A stretch of DNA of 64,000 nucleotides, taken from NCBI RefSeq assembly GCF_030409315.1, contig NZ_JAUFPS010000040.1, positions 120,660 through 184,659 of the forward strand, given 5' to 3'. Position numbers and translations under genes: made by a program. The notes beneath the pieces were generated by a model. The model was not told the DNA's origin and did no database searches. It was given only the letters and a program-made list of their open reading frames with translations. Below are positions 8,880 through 16,282 of the stretch, piece after piece (position 1 is the stretch's first letter; each line of letters begins with the position of its first letter). Source of the DNA: Mucilaginibacter flavus. Its GTDB lineage: Bacteria > Bacteroidota > Bacteroidia > Sphingobacteriales > Sphingobacteriaceae.

Positions 8880-9563
8880 TTATTTATGCAATGGTTTTAC
8901 GGCCACCTCTTTAAAAAACACAATATCATCATCACCATGATTTTGCAGGCCTATATAACCTTCATTAGGGCGTACGCCCCTGAAAGGTTCAAAATCAAAC
9001 TTGCGGGCCGGCGTTGGGTCACCTTCTTTATAATCAGTAACTTTTTTGCCGTTTACATACACAATAGTGCGCGGACCATCCAAAGTAATTTCCATGGTAT
9101 TCCATTCTGGACCGGGCTTGCCGGGTTTAGCCAATGGCTTGGTTAAGGAATACAAAGTGCCGGTAATATGGTAATCGTCTTCTTTTGATGTTTCGGGATG
9201 ATTATCTATCTGCACTTCGTAACCGTAAAATACGGGCATCCATTCCTCGCGCGGCTCTATTGGTATGCGGATGAATACGCCCGCGTTACTGTTAAACTTT
9301 TGCATCTTATAAACTACACGAATGGTGCAATTGCTAAACTTTTCTTTTGTCCAATACAGTAATCCCATACCGCCATGGCTGCCGGTTAGGCCGTCTTTTA
9401 CGTAACGGCTGCCTTTGCCTACCTGTTTCCAGCCATTTAAATCCTTCCCGTTAAAAAGCTGTCGCCAGCCATCATTATTCTGTGCCATGGCATTTGTTGC
9501 AGCCAATAAAAAAACTAAAAATGCGCAGGCAATGCCGCCTTTCCGGAGGTGTTTTTTGATCAT
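8880..9563 (-). CDS. 3-keto-glycoside (disaccharide) hydrolase, DUF1080
   Basis: A 227-residue exported protein with a signal peptide ending around NAMAQ (residue 28). It is a single DUF1080/PF06439 jelly-roll, opening with WRQLFNGKDLNGWKQVG, the family hallmark. Other conserved blocks are FSNCTIRVVYKMQ, NSNAGVFIRIP and PGPEWNTMEITLDG. Family members cleave glycosides whose sugar has been oxidised to the 3-keto form. It is the first gene of a minus-strand operon followed immediately by an oxidoreductase that could supply the keto sugar, and then by GH106. Confidence 0.85.
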   Translation of the reverse strand: MIKKHLRKGGIACAFLVFLLAATNAMAQNNDGWRQLFNGKDLNGWKQVGKGSRYVKDGLTGSHGGMGLLYWTKEKFSNCTIRVVYKMQKFNSNAGVFIRIPIEPREEWMPVFYGYEVQIDNHPETSKEDDYHITGTLYSLTKPLAKPGKPGPEWNTMEITLDGPRTIVYVNGKKVTDYKEGDPTPARKFDFEPFRGVRPNEGYIGLQNHGDDDIVFFKEVAVKPLHK

Positions 9564-9635
9564 AACAAATAGGTGTAAAAGGGTTTTACAATTGGTTGTA
9601 CTAATGTAGTTAATATTTTTTTAGAACATTAAAAC

Positions 9636-9657
9636 CTATACTATCGCTATACTATAA
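9636..9657. promoter_or_regulatory. Tandem 11-bp direct repeat upstream of the 3-keto-glycoside operon
   Basis: CTATACTATCG (9636-9646) is followed at once by CTATACTATAA (9647-9657), 73 bases upstream of the DUF1080 start codon. Back-to-back 11-bp repeats suit a regulator binding one helical turn apart. The region also lies upstream of the divergent OmpA-like gene. A binding role is inferred from position only. Confidence 0.35.
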
Positions 9658-9791
9658 TTTATTGCCGCAACCGCTTCACTCCATTTTAGCGTGAGATAGT
9701 TTTCTTAATCGGCAAACTTTTATCCTAATGGTAAGGTTCTTGGCTATATTATTGATATGAACTTATCAGAAAGTTAAATTAACCCACAACT

Positions 9792-11129
9792 ATGAATAAC
9801 TCTACATTAAAGAAAACACTCGCATTATCGTTTGCTTCCCTGCTGGTAGCAGGCATGGCTAATGCACAAACCGACACTACAAAAACAATGAGCGCCATGA
9901 GTACCGGCTCAACTACCGCCAAAACATTTGGTGGTATAGGCCAGTACAATACCTTTAGCATTGGTATTAATGCCGGTATTACAGATGGACTTGTTCCGTT
10001 TTCGATTAACACTACCAATAAATTCAAGGTTGATTTGGGTTATGGCGCTTCGTTAAGGCAACAACTATCACATACCTTTAGTTTACAATTAGATTACAAC
10101 GGTGGTAAGGTTCATGGTATTGACAAAGACGGAACCAGCAAGTATGGCATTACCGAATATAAAACAGATTTCAACGCGGCCTCATTAAGCGCAGTATTTA
10201 ATATTGCCAGCGTAAGCTTTTTACACCGCAAAAACAGCGTTAATTTTTACGGTTCTGCCGGTGCAGGTATGGATTGGTATAAGACCAAAAGCGTAACTCA
10301 GGATGCGGCAAGCGGTGGCGGCACATTTGGGCCGGCCGAAACTACCCGCAAAGTATTTGCCCCGGTTGGTGCAGGTGTTAAATTTCGTTTAACAGATGCG
10401 GTTGCCTTAAACTTAGGCTACACTGTAAACTTTGTACAAGGTTACGCTTTCTCTGGTGTTAGCACCTACCCTACTTTTAGCCATTACTCTTATACCTATG
10501 GTGGCTTAGAGTTTACCTTAGGTTCAAAATCAAAACAAAACATTGAGTGGGTAAACCCGGTAGCAATGATGTATGATGAATTATACGATGCCGCTTTACG
10601 CCAGGAAGTTGAAGTATTGAAAACCCGCGTTGGCGCTGTTGAAGGTGCTGTGAGTGATTTGAAAAAAGACTCTGACGGTGATGGCGTTGCAGATCAGTTT
10701 GATAAATGCCCGGGTACTGCTGCTGGTACCGTAGTTGATGGTTCTGGTTGCGCTATTGTGTTCCCTAAACCTGATACCGCTATGGCAATGAAAGCCCCTG
10801 CTACTGCCTACTCAAACATACAGTTTGAATTTGATAGCTCTGTATTGCGTACATCATCATACCCGGTATTGGATGCTACCTCTGCCGATTTACGTTCATC
10901 AGGTAAAAAAGTTGAAGTTGATGGTTTCGCATCTGCCGAAGGTACTGCTGCTCACAACTTACAATTATCAAAAGACCGTGCTAACTCAGTAAAAACTTAC
11001 CTGGTTAACTCTGGTGTTGATGCTAAAAAAGTTAAAATAAAAGGTTTTGGCGAAAACAACCCGATTGCTGATAACTCTACTGAAGATGGCCGCGTACAAA
11101 ACCGTCGCGTACAGTTCAAACAAAAATAG
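9792..11129 (+). CDS. OmpA-family outer-membrane protein with TSP3 linker
   Basis: A 445-residue protein with a signal peptide (LSFASLLVAGMANAQ). An N-terminal beta-barrel-like region spans about 45-255 (alternating aromatic and polar strands). A short heptad segment (LRQEVEVLKTRVGAVEGAVSDL) is followed by a calcium-binding type thrombospondin-3 repeat (DSDGDGVADQFDKCPG). The C-terminal OmpA domain (about 340-445) contains IQFEFDSSVLRTSSYPVLD and the peptidoglycan-contact motif SKDRANSVKTYL. It should anchor the outer membrane to the cell wall. Monocistronic: a strong terminator follows. Codon use is biased to frequent codons, which suggests high expression. Confidence 0.9.
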   Translation: MNNSTLKKTLALSFASLLVAGMANAQTDTTKTMSAMSTGSTTAKTFGGIGQYNTFSIGINAGITDGLVPFSINTTNKFKVDLGYGASLRQQLSHTFSLQLDYNGGKVHGIDKDGTSKYGITEYKTDFNAASLSAVFNIASVSFLHRKNSVNFYGSAGAGMDWYKTKSVTQDAASGGGTFGPAETTRKVFAPVGAGVKFRLTDAVALNLGYTVNFVQGYAFSGVSTYPTFSHYSYTYGGLEFTLGSKSKQNIEWVNPVAMMYDELYDAALRQEVEVLKTRVGAVEGAVSDLKKDSDGDGVADQFDKCPGTAAGTVVDGSGCAIVFPKPDTAMAMKAPATAYSNIQFEFDSSVLRTSSYPVLDATSADLRSSGKKVEVDGFASAEGTAAHNLQLSKDRANSVKTYLVNSGVDAKKVKIKGFGENNPIADNSTEDGRVQNRRVQFKQK

Positions 11130-11151
11130 TCTTAATAAATTATCCGCGTAT

Positions 11152-11187
11152 AAAGAGGTTGTGCGTAAAGCATAGCCTCTTTTTTTG
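11152..11187 (+). terminator. Rho-independent terminator of the OmpA-like gene
   Basis: AAAGAGG (11152-11158) pairs with CCTCTTT (11176-11182), extended inward by TGTGC/GCATA, and is followed by a T-run. It lies 23 bases past the stop codon. Confidence 0.85.
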
Positions 11188-11281
11188 CACCATTATTAAT
11201 CACAGCTGGCATCTAACATACACCTAACAACATGTATATAACTGTTTGTCAAAACAATATAATCAATACCGAATCACAAAC

Positions 11282-11300
11282 ACAACAATTAGTTGTTAAT
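11282..11300. promoter_or_regulatory. Imperfect palindrome upstream of the XRE regulator
   Basis: AACAATTAGTTGTT forms an imperfect palindrome about 60 bases before the XRE-type regulator start. Small regulators of this type often control themselves, so it could be an operator. Support is limited to symmetry and position. Confidence 0.25.
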
Positions 11301-11356
11301 ACTAAAACCGGCCACTGCTTTTTATCGTTACTTATCAATATAACCAATACCCAATT

Positions 11357-11626
11357 ATGCTAACCGAACAGATCATTGCAACAAAGATCCGCACCATCAG
11401 GGAGGCAAAAAACTATTCACAATTTTACGTTGCGTATAAGCTAAACATATCGCAAAACACCTTCAGTAAAATAGAATTAGGTTATGTTAAACTTACCGTT
11501 GCCAGGCTGATAGAGATAGCCCGGATATTGGAGATAAGTGTTCCCGATCTGCTAAACGAAAACTTATTGCTTTTGCAGCCCGAACTCGCGGTCATCAATC
11601 AAACAACTACGATCAACAATAATTAA
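11357..11626 (+). CDS. XRE-family helix-turn-helix regulator
   Basis: An 89-residue DNA-binding protein made almost entirely of one HTH_3/XRE domain (about residues 8-62). The recognisable core is IRTIREAKNYSQFYVAYKL, then ISQNTFSKIELGYVKLT and LEISVPDLL. No ligand domain is present. It begins with ATG, after the OmpA terminator and 42 bases before tatA, so it may share a transcript with tatA. The target genes are unknown. Confidence 0.8.
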   Translation: MLTEQIIATKIRTIREAKNYSQFYVAYKLNISQNTFSKIELGYVKLTVARLIEIARILEISVPDLLNENLLLLQPELAVINQTTTINNN

Positions 11627-11668
11627 TTTATTCATTCATTACATCATCATATATTAAATCATCAACTT

Positions 11669-11851
11669 ATGGGCGGACTTGGAGCACCAGAAATCATTTT
11701 AATACTCGTAGCCATTTTATTATTATTTGGCGGTAAAAAAATCCCCGAACTTATGCAGGGCCTTGGCAAGGGCATGAAAGAGTTTAAAGACTCACAAAAC
11801 CAGGAAGAGAAAATTCCCGCGCCGGTAAAGGTTGAAGAGCAAAAGCTATAA
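11669..11851 (+). CDS. tatA: Sec-independent translocase subunit TatA/TatE
   Basis: A 60-residue protein with one N-terminal membrane helix (APEIILILVAILLLFGGKKIPE), the invariant FG hinge and an amphipathic helix (LMQGLGKGMKEFKD). This is the pore-forming subunit of the twin-arginine pathway that exports folded proteins across the inner membrane. At least one protein in this window (SGNH esterase at 50.3-51.1 kb) has a Tat-type leader. tatC is not in the window. A terminator follows. Confidence 0.9.
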   Translation: MGGLGAPEIILILVAILLLFGGKKIPELMQGLGKGMKEFKDSQNQEEKIPAPVKVEEQKL

Positions 11852-11906
11852 TATCCTTTGCGTAAAAAGTTGTATTGTAAATTGCAAGGCATTGAATATT
11901 AACACC

Positions 11907-11934
11907 AGCCTGGCCATGTTGCCGGGCTTTTTTA
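11907..11934 (+). terminator. Rho-independent terminator after tatA
   Basis: AGCCTGGC (11907-11914) pairs with GCCGGGCT (11921-11928) around a six-base loop. A run of T follows to 11933. It lies 55 bases after the tatA stop codon. Confidence 0.8.
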
Positions 11935-12076
11935 TTGCTGTGGTTTTGTATTGATAAACAATGTATTCGCTTTAGGCTTTGTGGATTCTGCTTTTAGCTT
12001 CAATATAAACAAGTATTTGTAAAATAGATATAAGCTATAAACGTAGTAGTTTTATAACTTTAGCAAAATTTCTAAC

Positions 12077-12637
12077 ATGATTAGCGCATTTATAAAGTTT
12101 GTGAAGGATACCGAAACCACCATCGTAGCGTGGAAAAGCCGGAACAGCCTTCACCTGCTTAGAATTTGCCTGGGCATTGTATTTACCTGGTTTGGCGTAC
12201 TCAAATTTTTTCCCGGCTTAAGCCCGGCCGAGGTTATTGCCGGTAAAACTATTTTAAAGTTGAGTTTCGGGCTTATCAAACCCGGTTTATCATTACCCAT
12301 ACTGGCTTGTTGGGAATGCACCATAGGTATTGGACTAATAACCAGACGCTGGCTTAGCTTTGTATTGGTATTACTATACTTCCAAATGGCGGGCACCCTA
12401 CTGCCATTGTTTTTCTTCCCACATGAAACCTGGACCACCAATTTGTTTGTACCCACCTTATTAGGGCAGTATATTATCAAAAACCTGGTTTTGATATCTG
12501 CCGGTGTGGTAATTGGTGCCACCGTACAAGATGGCACCCCGAATGATAAACAAGTAATTGCTGTAAATACGCGGCAATCGGGATTACCTGCCGAAACGCG
12601 CCGCGAATTACTTGAAGAAGCATTGATTGATAACTAA
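12077..12637 (+). CDS. DoxX/DUF417-like membrane protein
   Basis: A 186-residue protein with about four membrane helices: LLRICLGIVFTWFGVLKFF, LPILACWECTIGIGLI, FVLVLLYFQMAGTLLPLFFF and IIKNLVLISAGVVIGAT. The WFGVLKF stretch and overall plan match the DoxX-like/DUF417 group of small membrane proteins, often tied to redox or detoxification genes. The exact function is unknown. It is convergent with the DsrE/cytochrome operon, 9 bases away at the 3' ends. The soluble tail (about 160-186) is charged. Confidence 0.65.
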   Translation: MISAFIKFVKDTETTIVAWKSRNSLHLLRICLGIVFTWFGVLKFFPGLSPAEVIAGKTILKLSFGLIKPGLSLPILACWECTIGIGLITRRWLSFVLVLLYFQMAGTLLPLFFFPHETWTTNLFVPTLLGQYIIKNLVLISAGVVIGATVQDGTPNDKQVIAVNTRQSGLPAETRRELLEEALIDN

Positions 12638-12646
12638 TCGCGAATT

Positions 12647-13102
12647 TTACGGGTGCACAACCGCCCAGCCTTCATACTGCCTTATAATGATCTCGCCATT
12701 GCCGCTTGGCACGTAAGAGATAAAGGGGAATAAATCGTTTTTGTCAATTTTACGCTCCCTTACGGTATTGCTGCATTGGGCCATTACAACGCCCTTTGCC
12801 AACAAATCTTTTAGAGTTTGTTCGTAGATACCCGATTTCATATAAACAGCCACGCCATCGCCAAAAACAATCAGCTCTATGTGCAGCTTTCCTTTCAGAC
12901 GAGGGTCTTCCAAGGCGTTATCCATGTTGCGCAACGTACCTTTAATCTTTTTTTCATCGGCCGAATTGAGGATATACAGGGCATCATAATGTTTAAGCTT
13001 AGCGGTAGCACCGGTAAATTCGGCGGGGTCTGTTTGCGCTTTTACCTTGCCGATGAATCCCATCAGCATAAAGGCGGCTAAAATAAAGGTGTACTTTTTC
13101 AT
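12647..13102 (-). CDS. Exported DsrE-like protein
   Basis: A 151-residue protein with a signal peptide (FILAAFMLMGFIGKVKAQ) and a DsrE/DsrF-type fold: YDALYILNSADEKKIKGTL, then LHIELIVFGDGVAVYM and a single cysteine in LAKGVVMAQCSNT at the position where sulfur carriers hold persulfide. Family members move sulfane sulfur in sulfur metabolism. It follows the dihaem cytochrome gene by 3 bases, so the two are co-transcribed. A periplasmic sulfur-carrier role is inferred. Confidence 0.75.
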   Translation of the reverse strand: MKKYTFILAAFMLMGFIGKVKAQTDPAEFTGATAKLKHYDALYILNSADEKKIKGTLRNMDNALEDPRLKGKLHIELIVFGDGVAVYMKSGIYEQTLKDLLAKGVVMAQCSNTVRERKIDKNDLFPFISYVPSGNGEIIIRQYEGWAVVHP

Positions 13103-13105
13103 GGT

Positions 13106-14116
13106 TTATGATTTTAAGTTTGATTGTATTTTCTGAGCATCCTTAATGGCTTTAAACGGACCATATTTATGCTGTTGCTCGGTAAATTTATCCGCATAAG
13201 GACCAAAAGGAAAGTCGATAGGTTTTTTGTCAGTTGCCGGCCAATCCAGGTGCTGATCTTTATGGGGACGTGGTTGCGAGTTGATAAACGCCGCCACATT
13301 CCAGGCTTCCTCATCAGTTAATTGCGGGCTTTGATAGGTAGCGCCAAAAGGCATATTGTTTTTTACGAACCCGGCAAGGCTGCCAACTCTATACATCCCC
13401 GCGCCATCGTTATAACTATTGCTGCCCCATAAAGGCGGGTTGGTATATGTAGCTTTATTAGCTGCAAGCATACCTTCACCATTGCGGCCATGACAAACGG
13501 CACATTTAGCTATAAATACATTTTTCCCCTTAACAGGATCTGCCGCACTATTCATAAATGCCAGTTTTGGAGAAGTTGTACTTGCTATTTTTTGTCCTTT
13601 AACATCTTTCCCAATCCAGGCCATGTAAGCCATAATAGCCTGCATTTCTTTTGACGATACAGCAGGGGCTGTACCCGCAAGGCTTCGTTCAAAACAGTCT
13701 GTAATGCGTTGGGTGGCGGGCTCAACCTTTCCAGATCTGCTGCTCATTTTAGGGTAGCTTGATACAAAAGCTACATAAGCATTTCCAAACATACGTGTCC
13801 CCGCATCGAGGTGGCAGTTTTGGCAATTCATACCGTTACTTATTTGCGCAACACTACCTTTAGGACCAAGATATTGTGCTGTATGCACTATAAGTTCCCT
13901 GCCATACCGAATCAGTTCGCCGGTTGTTCCCTTAGGTATTGTACTGGTATCGGGAGCCTTCCAGGTAATAGATTTATTTCCCGTTGCAACTGTTGAATTA
14001 TCCTGCTGATAGCCATTGCATCCAACCAAACCAATTATACCTATTAAAATAACCAATACAATACCCGGCATAAACCTTTGTATTTTATTGGGTACTTTTT
14101 GTTTTGGCAAATGCAT
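13106..14116 (-). CDS. Dihaem c-type cytochrome lipoprotein, TsdA-like
   Basis: A 336-residue lipoprotein (lipobox LVGC after a membrane-type leader, about residue 33) with two haem c sites: MNCQNCHLDAGT and KCAVCHGRNGEG. A cysteine in RITDCFERSLAG about 39 residues after the first CxxCH histidine recalls the His/Cys-ligated haem of thiosulfate dehydrogenase TsdA. NNMPFGATY offers the methionine ligand for the second haem. TsdA oxidises thiosulfate to tetrathionate or runs the reverse reaction. The adjacent DsrE-like gene supports sulfur chemistry. A generic electron-transfer cytochrome is the alternative. Confidence 0.75.
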   Translation of the reverse strand: MHLPKQKVPNKIQRFMPGIVLVILIGIIGLVGCNGYQQDNSTVATGNKSITWKAPDTSTIPKGTTGELIRYGRELIVHTAQYLGPKGSVAQISNGMNCQNCHLDAGTRMFGNAYVAFVSSYPKMSSRSGKVEPATQRITDCFERSLAGTAPAVSSKEMQAIMAYMAWIGKDVKGQKIASTTSPKLAFMNSAADPVKGKNVFIAKCAVCHGRNGEGMLAANKATYTNPPLWGSNSYNDGAGMYRVGSLAGFVKNNMPFGATYQSPQLTDEEAWNVAAFINSQPRPHKDQHLDWPATDKKPIDFPFGPYADKFTEQQHKYGPFKAIKDAQKIQSNLKS

Positions 14117-14150
14117 AATAAAGGCACAGGTAATTGGTGGCAGTATTTAC

Positions 14151-14158
14151 CAAAAGTA
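14151..14158 (-). promoter_or_regulatory. -7 promoter element of the cytochrome/DsrE operon
   Basis: On the minus strand TACTTTTG matches the Bacteroidota -7 consensus TAnnTTTG exactly, about 35 bases upstream of the cytochrome ATG. A well-spaced -33 TTTG was not found, so the call is tentative. Confidence 0.45.
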
Positions 14159-14204
14159 AACAACTACAGCAACATGTGTCTCGCCGGACAAAAAATAAAG
14201 TTTA

Positions 14205-16157
14205 TTATTCTCCTTTTGAGTTTTCGACAGGTTTTGAGCTTTGTTGATGCCAGTAAATCATATACCGGGCATCATGCAGTTTGTAAAAAGGGATAAGTTG
14301 CAGGTTTTTAAATTTATCCTGCACAATTAATTGGGGCGCTATGTAGGTTTGCGACTTTCCTTTAACGGGTTTTAGTGCTTGCGAAAGATCCCAGTTATTC
14401 ACGGCTACTTCCGGGGCCTCGTTCAGTGGATATAATTTACCTCTGGCACGGTATCCGCCAAACTGATCCCCATCAGCAATTAAATTATCCAAATCGGTAG
14501 TATCTGTTTTGGCAGCCAAAACTATCGGTCCGTGTAAAAACGCGATGTAATGTGAGCTATCCGGCAGGACTTCGGTAGTTATTTTCATAGGTAGTTTCAC
14601 TTCAATAAAGTCGCCCTTTTTCCATTTGCGGTATAAATTCAGGTATGATCCCGGCTGGGCATTCACTGCTATGCTCCTGCCGTTAATTTTAACAAGAAGC
14701 GCTCCTGCGGATACCCAATTTGGATATCTTATTTTAATACCGAAAGGTTTTGGCCTTGCCTCATCAATTGAAATTTTAGTGGCTTCATCATCCGGAAATT
14801 TAGTGGTTTGCGATAGTTTTAACCCTTGTGAAGCCCATTTAAGGCGCGATGGGATAAACAGGTTTACGTATACATCGGTGGCGTTATGGCTATAAATCAG
14901 CTCGCCATACTTGCCATGGTTCTCCATGCCCGAGCCTACACAGCACCACATATTTACCTGCGGTTGCGAGTATACCCGGTAATGCCTTGGCCGCATTGAG
15001 GTATAATAAACAAAGCCGCCATGTACAGGGTGCTGGCTCGATAAAATATGGTTATATAAAACCCGTTCGTAAAAGTCCATATACTTAACCGCCCCTTCCT
15101 CTTCAAACAGGTGCCTGGTTAGTTTGAGCATATTGTAAGAGTTACAGGTTTCGGGGCCTGCCACATCGGTAATTAACTTTGAAAAATTGCCCGTAGGATT
15201 AAAATGCTCGTTTACGCTATTCCCTCCGATAACTACCGTACGGTTATTAACAACGGTTTGCCAGAAAAACGCGGCAGCATTGCCATAATCCGCATCACCG
15301 CCTACTTCGGCAATGCGTTGAAAACCCACGGCCTTGGGAATTTGCATATTGGCATGCAGCCCGTTAAGGTGATCCTGATGCTCAATTAATGGGTTCAAAA
15401 TTTGCTTGTCCGAAAACCGGCGCGCCAGGGTAAGGTATTTTTGCTGATGGGTAATTACCGATACATCGGCAAATACCTCATTTAACCCTCCATGTTCTGA
15501 AATTAACATGGTTTGAATTTGAGCGTCAGTTAATTTTCGCGATACGCCGTCTATATAATCCGTTAGTCGCACCAATATATATTTGGCTTGCGGCTTACCG
15601 GCTATAACATAGGCATCCCTTAAACCAGCCATCAATTTATGAAGATTATAAAGCGGTACCCATTTTTTATTGAGCGCGAAGGTATCGGCCACAATTTTGC
15701 CGGCCTCGATATCCTTCCACATGCCAATACCGCCCGGCATGCCGCCAAGGTAACCGCTCCCTATCTTATCCTGGCATTTTTTCAATTGTGCAAGCATGTA
15801 ATCCAGGCGCCTGTTTGTTTCGGCATTTTGGGTGGCGGCATGCATGAATGATAAAGCCGATAGGTAATGCCCGCCAATATGGCCATCCAAACCGGTATTT
15901 TCCCAGTTATCATAATTAGGCTTTAAGGGTTTTAAGCCTGCTTCTTTAAGGTAAGGCGCCAGCAAACGGTCGGGATCTAAGGCAAGCATGTATTTAAGAT
16001 CAGTTTGCTGAGCATCTTTAAAAACGCCGGGCAAAAGCTTAACATCCTGTAGTTTGAAAGACTGGATAGCAGCTTGTGCCAAAGCTTTACCAGGTAATAT
16101 CAATAAGGCTATACCGGTAACCAGGTATAGCGGGTAAAAAACAAATTTACGCAGCAT
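14205..16157 (-). CDS. Glycoside hydrolase GH127-like (beta-L-arabinofuranosidase family, DUF1680)
   Basis: A 650-residue exported enzyme with a signal peptide ending near GKALAQ (residue 28). It has the (alpha/alpha)6 barrel of DUF1680/GH127: DPDRLLAPYLKEAG, NTGLDGHIGGHYLSALS and SEHGGLNEVFADV. The stretch MWCCVGSGMENHGKYGELIY holds the paired cysteines that in characterised members include the catalytic nucleophile and zinc ligands. A C-terminal beta domain is present but short. Characterised relatives release beta-L-arabinofuranose. It stands alone, behind a tandem direct repeat likely bound by a regulator. Confidence 0.85.
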   Translation of the reverse strand: MLRKFVFYPLYLVTGIALLILPGKALAQAAIQSFKLQDVKLLPGVFKDAQQTDLKYMLALDPDRLLAPYLKEAGLKPLKPNYDNWENTGLDGHIGGHYLSALSFMHAATQNAETNRRLDYMLAQLKKCQDKIGSGYLGGMPGGIGMWKDIEAGKIVADTFALNKKWVPLYNLHKLMAGLRDAYVIAGKPQAKYILVRLTDYIDGVSRKLTDAQIQTMLISEHGGLNEVFADVSVITHQQKYLTLARRFSDKQILNPLIEHQDHLNGLHANMQIPKAVGFQRIAEVGGDADYGNAAAFFWQTVVNNRTVVIGGNSVNEHFNPTGNFSKLITDVAGPETCNSYNMLKLTRHLFEEEGAVKYMDFYERVLYNHILSSQHPVHGGFVYYTSMRPRHYRVYSQPQVNMWCCVGSGMENHGKYGELIYSHNATDVYVNLFIPSRLKWASQGLKLSQTTKFPDDEATKISIDEARPKPFGIKIRYPNWVSAGALLVKINGRSIAVNAQPGSYLNLYRKWKKGDFIEVKLPMKITTEVLPDSSHYIAFLHGPIVLAAKTDTTDLDNLIADGDQFGGYRARGKLYPLNEAPEVAVNNWDLSQALKPVKGKSQTYIAPQLIVQDKFKNLQLIPFYKLHDARYMIYWHQQSSKPVENSKGE

Positions 16158-16214
16158 TCAGGGCTATTTTAATAATTGTACAAAACACACTAAATTAAAC
16201 AAAGCCAGTCATCG

Positions 16215-16254
16215 GTTATAATAGTTTTTTATCCTTTGTTATACTTTTTTATCC
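16215..16254. promoter_or_regulatory. Tandem direct repeat GTTATA-n-TTTTTTATCC upstream of GH127
   Basis: GTTATAATAGTTTTTTATCC (16215-16234) and GTTATACTTTTTTATCC (16238-16254) place the TTTTTTATCC cores exactly 20 bp apart, on one face of the helix. They lie about 60-100 bases upstream of the GH127 start, where an activator of a sugar-utilisation gene would bind. The binding protein is unknown. Confidence 0.5.
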
Positions 16255-16282
16255 AGTCGTCAGTGCATTGTTTTAAATATCA

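Noticed and set aside
4645..9563. A classical SusC/SusD polysaccharide utilisation locus
   Set aside because: No TonB-dependent receptor or SusD-like gene occurs near any of the glycoside hydrolase genes in the window.
13106..14116. Assignment of the cytochrome as SoxA
   Set aside because: No other sox gene is present and the motif order and Cys position resemble TsdA more than SoxA.
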